16,248 nucleotides of DNA from an uncultured Coprococcus sp. Its GTDB lineage: Bacteria; Bacillota; Clostridia; Lachnospirales; Lachnospiraceae. This document shows positions 1 to 5,892 of the stretch, piece after piece (within the stretch, counting starts at the first letter, position 1; the number at the start of each line of letters is the position of its first letter). The position numbers and the translations under genes are program-made. The stretch lies in NCBI GenBank assembly GCA_900548215.1, contig URJI01000063.1, positions 1 through 16,248 on the forward strand, in the 5' to 3' direction. Under the pieces are notes generated by a model that was not told where the DNA came from, made no database searches, and saw nothing but the letters and a program-made list of their open reading frames with translations.

Positions 1-56
1 ATGTTGTTAATTTTTCAAGGTTCTCTATGTTCTCGCCTCTCAGCGACAACTTCTAA

Positions 57-85
57 ATACTATCACATTCATTTCTTAATGTCAA
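57..85 (-). promoter_or_regulatory. Downstream rRNA-type promoter (P2)
   Basis: On the minus strand there is -35 TTGACA (80-85), a 17-base spacer and -10 TAGTAT (57-62). The transcript begins with a small TCGC-tgagag-GCGA hairpin and then reads GAACCTTGAAAAATTAAC. That resembles leaders preceding 16S genes in clostridia (from memory, not searched). P1 and P2 share the same layout, typical of tandem rRNA promoters. The rRNA gene itself is outside the window. Confidence 0.65.
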
Positions 86-230
86 CAACTTTTTTCATCT
101 TTTTTCAAGTCATTTCGTCAGCTCTTATAAACTGATTTCGTATCATAATCGGGTGATTATATTGCGAATAAATCTCAAAATCTGATGTTTTATTGATGTT
201 TTCGACACCGTCTCACGCGACAGCTTTTAT

Positions 231-259
231 AAGATACCACCATCATTTTACAATGTCAA
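231..259 (-). promoter_or_regulatory. Upstream rRNA-type promoter (P1)
   Basis: On the minus strand there is a perfect -35 TTGACA (254-259), a 17-base spacer and a -10 TATCTT (231-236). The sequence just downstream (GTCGCGTGAGA) resembles that after the second promoter. A-tracts lie immediately upstream, as in rRNA UP elements. Transcription would run left, off the window. Confidence 0.65.
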
Positions 260-261
260 GC

Positions 262-322
262 ATATTTTTCTATTTTTCCTGTTTTTGCTGGTTTTCCTGT
301 TTTTGCTGTTTTTGTTGTTTTT
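262..322 (-). promoter_or_regulatory. Phased A-tract array upstream of P1 (UP-element-like)
   Basis: Seven runs of 4-5 T (A on the minus strand) start at 265, 273, 282, 292, 300, 309 and 318, a mean spacing near 9 bases. They are separated by short GC-containing spacers. They lie directly upstream of the P1 -35 box. Phased A-tracts bend DNA, and A-rich upstream DNA contacts the alpha subunit of RNA polymerase at rRNA promoters. That role is inferred here. Confidence 0.5.
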
Positions 323-479
323 GTGGTTTCCTATTTGTATATATTTTCTTATTCTCTTTTTATTCTCTTCTAATTTTCTTTTTATTTCTTTTTTATATTA
401 TAATCAGATTTTAAGCTACTAAACCTGTCAGGCTCCGTTTCCTTCATATCCAGCTTAATATTATATCTATACTCTTTGC

Positions 480-1979
480 CTATACTAGCTCAAGTCTCTC
501 AATTATAAAACCTTCATTCTCCATGTGATATACGGTTCCGCAATATGGGCAGTTTCTCTGACGGACAGAATCAAAGCTTGCTCCACAATTCCTGCAATAC
601 GCAGATGTAATGGAGAATCCAGGAGGTTCCATATAAGCGGTATTTCTACGGAGTGTAACGTCTATGCAGTCTCCGCGCCTGTTGATGCTGCCATTCTTCT
701 CGCTGTAATTTATCCACCATGTCCTGAGTGTCATGCACAGATGACTTCCCTCCATATGTATATTCTGCACTGTCATAGCCTGCATATATGTCATTTCTAT
801 AATATCCTGAAAGTATGGATTTAATGTTCCACCACAATACGAAGCCAGATTCTCCGGATGGTCTGACATAATTGCCATACGGATAAGAGATATGATCTGT
901 CCCTCAAACTTCTCAAACGAAAAATACGGATCATATGGTGCAAATGCACTTTTGACCTTTCCTTTTGTTGTCACATAGGACCAGAACGGTATTCTCTTTC
1001 GTCCATCCCTGTTGAACTGTTTTGTCATAAATATAATAATAGAAATTATATATCCAAATATTCCGCCCATAATAAGTGCTACAAAAAATGACATTAACAA
1101 AGCCTGTGGTATTGGAGTTTCCCGGTCGAGAAAAGAAGGTATAAAACATGCAAGGAAGAAAACCAGCATGGTTATCCCTGTGGTCTTTCCCATCTTCTTC
1201 TGATTCTTTGTAGAAGCATTCTCCCGAATAAAAAATATATTTGTTACACGGGGAAACAGATCACTGATACGAAAAACCGTACGACAATAAGGGCAGCCTT
1301 CCGTGAGAGCTGCCACAGGACTAACTGCACCGCAGTTTGGACAAGTCATGGACATACGTGTAAGTTCCTGCTCATTTGGAGTATGGACAACTGTCTCGTA
1401 CATCGTATCTTCGGTTACACGCTCATATATTATGCCGGTTGAATTCTGGAATTGCAGATGTCTGTCAACACCCTCATACATGAGATCAACTGTGTACCAG
1501 GATGTCTTTCGAGGCACTCTTGTAGTTCCCATCGTTTCTCTCTTCACAGGTGATGTATGCTGTATCATACGAATGCCCTTCCGTGCCATTCTATCCTTCT
1601 GAAGGCGAAGAATATATGATGTGTCTCCATCACAGCTGCGTGGACGCATGTCAGAATCATACCAATGATTTAATTCTATGGCAAAATCATCAAATATACT
1701 TCTGTGTTTCTCCCATGTCGGAGTATATTTCTTAAATGCTGTCACCTGTTTTCCATAACAGATCAAAGAAATTATACCAGCTATGATCAAAGCCGCTCCA
1801 ATACATAGGAAAACAAGAGCCGGTGTCTTGTCTATATCTTCAACTGTATAGACTGATGCACCAAGGAGTCCCAACGCAAACAACACTATACCCCTCACAA
1901 ATAAGTTTGTTTTTGGCTTTGGCACTTCTAGTTTACGTTTTTTGCTTGTTATATTTGATATATCTGAAAATATTGACAT
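480..1979 (-). CDS. Zinc-ribbon membrane protein with TIM44-like C-terminal region
   Basis: This 499-residue protein probably sits in the cytoplasmic membrane. Two hydrophobic segments lie near the N-terminus (about residues 25-75) and two more in the middle (about 270-330). It has two zinc-ribbon-like Cys clusters: CPNC...CPYC around residue 215 and CRNC...CPYC near residue 470. The region between the second membrane pair and the last Cys cluster (DPYFSFEKFEGQI onward) resembles TIM44-like domains of bacterial zinc-ribbon proteins. That assignment is from memory. I chose the ATG at 1979 because GGGGGA lies 6 bases upstream; an in-frame ATG at 2003 has no ribosome-binding site. It lies 37 bases beyond the NUDIX stop, so the two may be co-transcribed. 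The function is unknown; a membrane-bound, metal-stabilised scaffold or sensor is only a guess. Confidence 0.7.
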   Translation of the reverse strand: MSIFSDISNITSKKRKLEVPKPKTNLFVRGIVLFALGLLGASVYTVEDIDKTPALVFLCIGAALIIAGIISLICYGKQVTAFKKYTPTWEKHRSIFDDFAIELNHWYDSDMRPRSCDGDTSYILRLQKDRMARKGIRMIQHTSPVKRETMGTTRVPRKTSWYTVDLMYEGVDRHLQFQNSTGIIYERVTEDTMYETVVHTPNEQELTRMSMTCPNCGAVSPVAALTEGCPYCRTVFRISDLFPRVTNIFFIRENASTKNQKKMGKTTGITMLVFFLACFIPSFLDRETPIPQALLMSFFVALIMGGIFGYIISIIIFMTKQFNRDGRKRIPFWSYVTTKGKVKSAFAPYDPYFSFEKFEGQIISLIRMAIMSDHPENLASYCGGTLNPYFQDIIEMTYMQAMTVQNIHMEGSHLCMTLRTWWINYSEKNGSINRRGDCIDVTLRRNTAYMEPPGFSITSAYCRNCGASFDSVRQRNCPYCGTVYHMENEGFIIERLELV

Positions 1980-2016
1980 CTTTTTTCCCCCACAAAATCC
2001 CATTAAATATATGTTG

Positions 2017-2469
2017 TTATTGTATCTTTGATACTATGCCATTTTCCGTAAGTGTCTGCAGACATTCCGACGCACTGTCATCGTGCATCATCTGCCACAC
2101 CTGTTCCATTCCTGGTGCAAGCGGTTTTCGCAGGAACTCTTCCCCCGATATCCAGTACACTTTGCCCTCTTCTGAAGATATAAGTTCCCCCTGATACTCA
2201 TCCGTCTTGTACAGAAATCCGACATTTCTCACAGCTCCGGTCATCCAGTGATATATTCCGGTGAGCTTTGGATTGCTTATGGTCAGCCCGGTCTCCTCAT
2301 ATATCTCTCGTATCACCGATTCTGTGAATGTCTCTCCGGGTTCCACATGTCCACCAGGGAATGTCGTTCCGGAATAGCTTTTCCCTACTTTATCGAGTGC
2401 AAGTACACGCCCAGCGTGATCATATACCATGCACATATTCATAAATATTACCTTCTCTATTTCCGCCAT
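2017..2469 (-). CDS. NUDIX hydrolase
   Basis: A 150-residue single-domain NUDIX protein. These enzymes cleave nucleoside diphosphates linked to another group, often oxidised dNTPs. The Nudix box is complete: GHVEPGETF, then REIYEETGL, matching Gx5Ex7REUxEExGU with the metal-binding glutamates present. The N-terminal strand (EKVIFMNMCMVYD) is typical of clostridial members annotated as 8-oxo-dGTP diphosphatase-like, but the substrate cannot be read from sequence. I chose the ATG at 2469 because AGGA lies 8 bases upstream and this gives the usual family N-terminus. An ATG at 2496 would add nine residues but has GGAG 12 bases away. It lies between the YunG-like gene and the zinc-ribbon gene on the same strand. 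Confidence 0.85.
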   Translation of the reverse strand: MAEIEKVIFMNMCMVYDHAGRVLALDKVGKSYSGTTFPGGHVEPGETFTESVIREIYEETGLTISNPKLTGIYHWMTGAVRNVGFLYKTDEYQGELISSEEGKVYWISGEEFLRKPLAPGMEQVWQMMHDDSASECLQTLTENGIVSKIQ

Positions 2470-2528
2470 TTTCTCCATCCTGTTGTTTCTATACATTCTG
2501 TATGTATTCTCCGGTCTATGGATTTATA

Positions 2529-2562
2529 TCGCACTCTATATACTATATATCATAATGTGCGA
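2529..2562. repeat. Inverted repeat upstream of the NUDIX gene
   Basis: TCGCAC (2529-2534) and GTGCGA (2557-2562) form a perfect 6-base inverted repeat around a 22-base AT-rich centre full of TATA-like words. It lies 60-93 bases upstream of the chosen NUDIX start. It could be an operator over a promoter (possible -10 words inside) or a leader hairpin. I cannot decide between these. Confidence 0.35.
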
Positions 2563-2639
2563 GTACGATAACACGTTACTATCACAACGAGCTTAATTAT
2601 CTGATGCTCTTTTTCAGAATGTCATATTTGTTATCTACA

Positions 2640-3086
2640 TCATTTTGTATATTCCCCGAGCGCCGCCTTCAGATACTCATACCTCAGTCTTTTCTCTTCC
2701 TTTGCAAAATGTACCTCCCGCTGCTGCTCCGGATTATCCTCGTAATTTAAGACTTCATCGCCGAACTGCTCGCTTGTGAGATCAAAAGCGCAGTCACCTA
2801 TCACATTGTAACAATGATAGTTTCCGCCTGGTCTCTTTATACCGTACACCTTTCCACCAAATATATCCTGTGCCAGAAAAGCAGTGATGGAACACTGCCC
2901 CAGCGTCATGTTATCCTTTGTCCATCTGTCCCTCATCCTCGGCGCACAGGTGTCTGCACACCAGATATGACTCAACGCATCGTATAGATCTGTTGGGGTA
3001 TTTATCCCCGGATATTCATCTGTGATGGCCGGTGCATCTGCATTCTTCCAGCCCCAGAAATTGTATGTCTTTTTTTCGTTGTCCAT
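2640..3086 (-). CDS. YunG-like conserved hypothetical protein
   Basis: A 148-residue soluble protein. The core CAPRMR...W...MTLGQCS, then AFLAQDIFGGKVYG and NYHCYNVIG...FDLTSEQF, matches the YunG-type family of Bacillota as I remember it. Conserved Cys (GQCS), His (YHCYN) and Asp (FDLT) in this order suggest a papain/transglutaminase-like fold with a possible catalytic triad, but no activity is known to me. I chose the ATG at 3086 because AGGTGAG ends four bases upstream; a GTG at 3095 would use part of that site. Its own promoter is at 3195-3223. The 170-base gap to the NUDIX gene suggests separate transcription. Confidence 0.7.
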   Translation of the reverse strand: MDNEKKTYNFWGWKNADAPAITDEYPGINTPTDLYDALSHIWCADTCAPRMRDRWTKDNMTLGQCSITAFLAQDIFGGKVYGIKRPGGNYHCYNVIGDCAFDLTSEQFGDEVLNYEDNPEQQREVHFAKEEKRLRYEYLKAALGEYTK

Positions 3087-3156
3087 CCATCTCACCTTCG
3101 ATACTACATTATTCCATCATACTTCTACATTCGATACTTCTTTTGTCCAGCTGCCT

Positions 3157-3183
3157 TCCTTACATCAACATCCTTACATCAAC
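3157..3183. repeat. 14-base tandem repeat in the YunG leader
   Basis: TCCTTACATCAAC occurs twice with a period of 14 (3157 and 3171), between the promoter and the YunG-like gene. On the transcript the unit reads GTTGATGTAAGGA and includes a Shine-Dalgarno-like AAGGA, but no start codon follows that opens a frame. Confidence 0.6.
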
Positions 3184-3194
3184 TTTCTTGCTTC

Positions 3195-3223
3195 ATTATA
3201 TCACTCACACTGTAAATTCTCAG
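3195..3223 (-). promoter_or_regulatory. Promoter of the YunG-like gene
   Basis: On the minus strand, -10 TATAAT (3195-3200) is a perfect match, 17 bases from -35 CTGAGA (3218-3223, 4 of 6). It gives a leader of roughly 100 bases before the gene start at 3086. Confidence 0.55.
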
Positions 3224-3350
3224 TATTTAATATACGGTATTATTCCACAGTATTTTCTAGCACTCCAATATTTTCTATCTTACATCTTACCACACCGCCG
3301 TCCTTAAGGTACAGTGGTTATCATATATCCGTCAAGGCTCTTGTCCCAAT

Positions 3351-3415
3351 AAAAAGCCACCCGGATATAAATATCCATTCGCATTCAACCGCGAATCATA
3401 TTTATACCCGGATGG
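3351..3415 (-). terminator. Rho-independent terminator of the CMD-cupin gene
   Basis: A long inverted repeat (arms about 3357-3380 and 3391-3415, with a few mismatches) contains CCCGGATATAAATAT against ATATTTATACCCGG and an inner ATTCGC/GCGAAT pair. On the minus strand it is followed by CTTTTTATT. It lies 49 bases after the CMD-cupin stop. Confidence 0.8.
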
Positions 3416-3463
3416 TCTCTATATATTCATATAATATTGTCACTTGCGTTATCTACTACAGCT

Positions 3464-4231
3464 CTACTGAAGCTTTCCATACTCCTCATCCGTCACAGGC
3501 TCACACCACTCATTTGACGTCTCATCGCCAGGTACCTCGATTGCAAGATGGCTGAACCAGCTGTCAGGAGCTGCGCCGTGCCAGTGCTTTACCTCAGCAG
3601 GAATATTGATGCAGTCGCCTGGATTCATCTCAACTGCAGGCTTGCCCTCCTCCTGATAGTATCCGCGTCCACCGACACATACAAGGATCTGTCCGCCACC
3701 GCTCTTTGCGTGATGGATATGCCAGTTGTTACGGCAACCCGGCTCAAATGTCACGTTGAACACTCCGACCTGGCTTGTCGATACTGGAAAGAGATAGCTG
3801 TGTCCTATGAAATACTGGGCAAATGCATCATTTGGCTGTCCGATAGAAAATACCATGCTCTTTGCATGTGCTCTCATGGCCTCATCCTCATATGGAAGAT
3901 CGCCCTCATTTACATTCCACACTTCCTTTGCAAGATTGAATACTGCCCAAGCCTTTGGCCAGCCGGCGTAGAAGCCAACATGTGTGATGACCGCTGCGAT
4001 CTCCTTCTGTGATACACCGTGATCTTTCGCATTCTGAAGATGGAACTTAAGTGAAGAGTCAGTGATTCCCTGTGCCATGAGTGTCACAACAGTTATTATA
4101 CTTCTGGTCTTTACATCGATGTCATTGTTGTTCCAGTTCTCTCCAAAGAGAACATCGTCATTAAAATGTGCAAACTCCGGAGCGAACTCTCCGAGTGCAT
4201 TTCTTCCCGCTGTCTGTACTATCTTTGTCAT
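3464..4231 (-). CDS. Carboxymuconolactone decarboxylase-like/cupin fusion protein
   Basis: A 255-residue two-domain protein. Residues about 25-105 are a carboxymuconolactone decarboxylase/AhpD-like helical domain (TRSIITVVTLMAQG, then AAVITHVGFYAGWPKAW). It lacks the CxxC pair used by peroxidase members, so a decarboxylase or unknown role is likelier. Residues about 150-235 are a cupin barrel with metal-ligand motifs HIHHAKSGGGQ and, later, PGD...PAEVKHWHG. Such fusions are common in gut clostridia, often beside flavodoxins and under TetR or MerR regulators; the substrate is unknown. The ATG at 4231 follows GGAGGAG by 6 bases, while the TTG at 4246 would use the ribosome-binding site as codons. 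It sits 93 bases after the flavodoxin stop and is probably in the same operon, ending at the terminator at 3351-3415. Confidence 0.85.
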   Translation of the reverse strand: MTKIVQTAGRNALGEFAPEFAHFNDDVLFGENWNNNDIDVKTRSIITVVTLMAQGITDSSLKFHLQNAKDHGVSQKEIAAVITHVGFYAGWPKAWAVFNLAKEVWNVNEGDLPYEDEAMRAHAKSMVFSIGQPNDAFAQYFIGHSYLFPVSTSQVGVFNVTFEPGCRNNWHIHHAKSGGGQILVCVGGRGYYQEEGKPAVEMNPGDCINIPAEVKHWHGAAPDSWFSHLAIEVPGDETSNEWCEPVTDEEYGKLQ

Positions 4232-4324
4232 ATTTTTCTCCTCCAAATGTAACTCTGTTTCATATATTCGTCGGATGCATGAAGGTTATTATCATCTCTC
4301 GTGAATTTGTCATACATCTATTCT

Positions 4325-4801
4325 TTACGCGAATGTTTTGTCAACCCACTTCTCGATCTCCTGTCTGTTTGCCCTGTTCAGTAGTCCACCTTCTACAAAC
4401 TCAGCTCCCGGTGCTGACGGCTGGAGTTCCTTGATCGTGTTGCCCAATCCACTTCCGCCCGATGTTGCAAACAGTGTGATTTTCTTGCCTGTGAAGTCGT
4501 ATTTCTCAAGGAATGTATTGATGATCGTTGGAGCCACATACCACCAGATAGGGAATCCAAGTACTATCTCATCATAATTCTCAATGTGTGCATTTGAATC
4601 ATCAAGCTCCGGTCTAAGCTTCTTGTCGCTCATCTCGACGCTGCTTCTGGATTTCTTGTTCATCCAGTCAAGGTCAGCCTTGGTGTACAGCTCCTTTGGT
4701 TTGATCTCGTACAAATCTGCGCCTGCTGCCTCCGATATCATCTCTGCAACCTTTTTCGTGGTTCCACTTGCGCTGAAATATGCTATAAGCTTTTTTGACA
4801 T
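4325..4801 (-). CDS. Flavodoxin
   Basis: A 158-residue FMN-binding electron-transfer protein of the Flavodoxin_4 type. The phosphate-binding loop SASGTTKKVA lies at residues about 10-19. The isoalloxazine-side loop LGFPIWWYVAP is near residue 85 and FATSGGSGLG near 115. The segment ADLYEIKPKELYTKADLDW is also typical. It would carry low-potential electrons to cytoplasmic partners. It precedes the CMD-cupin gene on the same strand, suggesting a paired redox function. It is divergent from tetR across a 351-base spacer rich in palindromes. I chose the ATG at 4801 because GGAGG lies 8 bases upstream; the longer frame starts from a TTG upstream of that site. Confidence 0.92.
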   Translation of the reverse strand: MSKKLIAYFSASGTTKKVAEMISEAAGADLYEIKPKELYTKADLDWMNKKSRSSVEMSDKKLRPELDDSNAHIENYDEIVLGFPIWWYVAPTIINTFLEKYDFTGKKITLFATSGGSGLGNTIKELQPSAPGAEFVEGGLLNRANRQEIEKWVDKTFA

Positions 4802-4856
4802 TATGTAAACCTCCTTCAACTAAACGTCATCCCATTCTAATCACCTTTGACGTGGA

Positions 4857-4884
4857 ATGATACTGCATGTCAAGTCTTCGTCAA
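4857..4884 (-). promoter_or_regulatory. Candidate promoter for the flavodoxin gene
   Basis: On the minus strand, -35 TTGACG (4879-4884) and -10 TATCAT (4857-4862) are separated by 16 bases. The predicted start is about 50 bases ahead of the flavodoxin ATG. Nearby inverted words (ACGTCA/TGACGT, TGGAATG/CATTCCA) could be operator halves, but they are widely spaced. Confidence 0.45.
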
Positions 4885-4937
4885 AAACCTGACACATTCC
4901 AATATCCGCCCACACATCCTATGAATGTATGAGCATA

Positions 4938-4973
4938 AAAATAAGCAAATACTTTTCAATACATGCTTATTTT
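4938..4973. repeat. Inverted repeat with 10-base perfect stem
   Basis: AAAATAAGCA (4938-4947) pairs perfectly with TGCTTATTTT (4964-4973) around a 16-base loop. It lies in the middle of a divergent spacer where no transcript is expected to end. A weak two-way terminator, an insulator or a regulator site are all possible. Confidence 0.45.
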
Positions 4974-5019
4974 AGTCCTGATATATCTATATGTCTAATA
5001 CCTATATCGAATTATCTGT

Positions 5020-5036
5020 TATGCCTAAAAGGCATA
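5020..5036. promoter_or_regulatory. 17-base palindrome, candidate operator
   Basis: TATGCCTAAAAGGCATA is a perfect palindrome with seven-base arms around an AAA centre. It has the same arm-plus-three-base layout as the tetR operator at 5127-5141 but a different sequence. It could bind another dimeric regulator of the divergent genes. Confidence 0.4.
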
Positions 5037-5097
5037 TTGTTACATTGGGCGCTTAATGATAGAAATTTTCAATTAACTCATTTGATCTTTCGGCCGC

Positions 5098-5126
5098 TTG
5101 ATTTTACAAATACCATGTGATATAAA
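5098..5126 (+). promoter_or_regulatory. tetR promoter
   Basis: -35 TTGATT (5098-5103), a 17-base spacer and -10 TATAAA (5121-5126). The predicted start falls inside the palindrome at 5127-5141, so a bound repressor would block initiation. Confidence 0.6.
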
Positions 5127-5141
5127 GTAAACATCGTTTAC
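5127..5141. promoter_or_regulatory. Candidate TetR operator
   Basis: GTAAACATCGTTTAC is a perfect palindrome with six-base arms and a three-base centre. It directly follows the -10 box and lies 11 bases before the tetR ATG. Its position and symmetry fit negative autoregulation by a TetR dimer, which is inferred. The half-site GTAAAC also occurs at 4805, near the flavodoxin ribosome-binding site, without a partner. Confidence 0.6.
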
Positions 5142-5152
5142 CAAAGTAACAA

Positions 5153-5821
5153 ATGGAGGTGACTATCATTCGGGAAAGTACAAAGGAAACAAGGGCGGCA
5201 ATACTGAAAAGTGCCATGGAAGTCTTTCTTGAGGTTGGATATCAGGAGGCGTCCATGCGTAAGATCGCCGCAAGGGCCGGTATAACCGCAGGCGCAATAT
5301 ACAAGCATTTCTCAGGCAAAGAGGAAATGTTTGACGAGATATTTGAGGAAAGCGGCAGAAAGCTCATGGAAGTCACTGAATCCATGATCGGAATAAACTT
5401 CACTGCCATGTCAGATGACGAGCTGCTCAATGTGTTGTATTCCAGGGTATCAGTACAGATCTTCGATATGCTTGAGGGCGACATGCAGCTCTTTCATATG
5501 CTGCTGAAAAATGACTCAGGCAAATGTCTGGAGAAATTCCGCAGTATCTATATAGAAAGAAGTGCTGGCTTTGCAATTAAGTATTATGACGAGTTATACA
5601 AACGTGGTATTGCAGTCAGGAAATTATCTAAGAAAACAGTGTATATGCTCTCTCTGGCCGAATTCTCAATGGTCTGTGAAATAATTGCAGATGACTCATG
5701 CCAAAGTGGAGTCACAGCAGAGATGAAAACTGCATTTATGGAGGCTATGAATGTTCTGCTGCACGGCATAGAAGCAGAGCTTCAGATAGGCAGAGCGCCT
5801 GATGATCCAGATCGAATTTAA
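5153..5821 (+). CDS. TetR/AcrR family transcriptional regulator
   Basis: A 222-residue regulator. The N-terminal helix-turn-helix domain is clear: TRAAILKSAMEVFLEVGY, then ASMRKIAARAGITAGAIYKHF at about residues 13-57. It is followed by an all-helical ligand domain that I cannot assign. It would repress its own promoter through the palindrome at 5127-5141, and perhaps the ATC-hydrolase-like gene and the divergent flavodoxin. The start is odd. The only upstream ATG (5153) has no Shine-Dalgarno sequence; instead GGAGG (5155-5159) overlaps it. GGAGG is well placed (8 bases) for an ATT codon at 5168, which would give the shorter N-terminus RESTKETRAAIL. I list the ATG as the conservative choice. 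Confidence 0.88.
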   Translation: MEVTIIRESTKETRAAILKSAMEVFLEVGYQEASMRKIAARAGITAGAIYKHFSGKEEMFDEIFEESGRKLMEVTESMIGINFTAMSDDELLNVLYSRVSVQIFDMLEGDMQLFHMLLKNDSGKCLEKFRSIYIERSAGFAIKYYDELYKRGIAVRKLSKKTVYMLSLAEFSMVCEIIADDSCQSGVTAEMKTAFMEAMNVLLHGIEAELQIGRAPDDPDRI

Positions 5822-5858
5822 ATAGACAGTCAGGTCCATGATCAACCTGTATAGATAA

Positions 5859-5874
5859 TTTGACCGGTGTCAAA
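5859..5874. promoter_or_regulatory. Palindrome between tetR and the ATC-hydrolase-like gene
   Basis: TTTGAC-CGGT-GTCAAA is an inverted repeat with six-base arms, 18 bases before the downstream ATG. It could be an operator or a small leader hairpin next to the ribosome-binding site. Its sequence is unrelated to the tetR operator. Confidence 0.45.
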
Positions 5875-5892
5875 TAGAAAGGATATGTAACT

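Larger units (their letters stand above)
1..479. other. Gene-free region with leftward rRNA-type promoters
   Basis: No credible gene lies here. The only long open frame (193-414, plus strand) is a low-complexity Phe/Cys/Leu translation of T-rich DNA with no ribosome-binding site. On the minus strand the region contains a phased A-tract array (about 265-322), two strong promoters (231-259 and 57-85) and a leader-like transcribed region running off the left edge. Bases 415-479, just after the zinc-ribbon gene stop, show no convincing terminator. Confidence 0.7.
3087..3463. other. Intergenic region: YunG promoter, leader repeats and terminator
   Basis: No gene is supported in these 377 bases. 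They contain the terminator of the CMD-cupin gene (3351-3415), the promoter of the YunG-like gene (3195-3223), and a C/T-rich leader with short direct repeats. The repeats are a 14-base unit at 3157-3170 and 3171-3183, and TTCGATACT at 3097-3105 and 3130-3138. The plus-strand open frames here are simple-sequence artefacts. Confidence 0.6.
4802..5152. other. Divergent regulatory spacer between flavodoxin and tetR
   Basis: No gene is supported in these 351 bases. They contain a candidate leftward promoter for the flavodoxin gene (4857-4884), a 10-base-stem hairpin (4938-4973), a 17-base palindrome (5020-5036), and the tetR promoter with an overlapping operator (5098-5141). A plus-strand frame at 4929-5120 has no ribosome-binding site and no recognisable protein. 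Confidence 0.65.

Noticed and set aside
273..322. CRISPR-like appearance of the repeated GTTTTTG words
   Set aside because: The units are only about 9 bases with no unique spacers; they are phased A-tracts.
193..414. Open frame of 73 codons on the plus strand
   Set aside because: It is a low-complexity translation of T-rich DNA, lacks a ribosome-binding site, and overlaps the leftward promoter and A-tract array.
480..3086. Antiphage defence system in the zinc-ribbon/NUDIX/YunG block
   Set aside because: The three genes are not tightly coupled, have separate leaders and belong to widespread families without known defence roles.
4929..5120. Possible plus-strand small protein in the divergent spacer
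   Set aside because: No ribosome-binding site, and the frame crosses a hairpin, a palindrome and the tetR -35 box.
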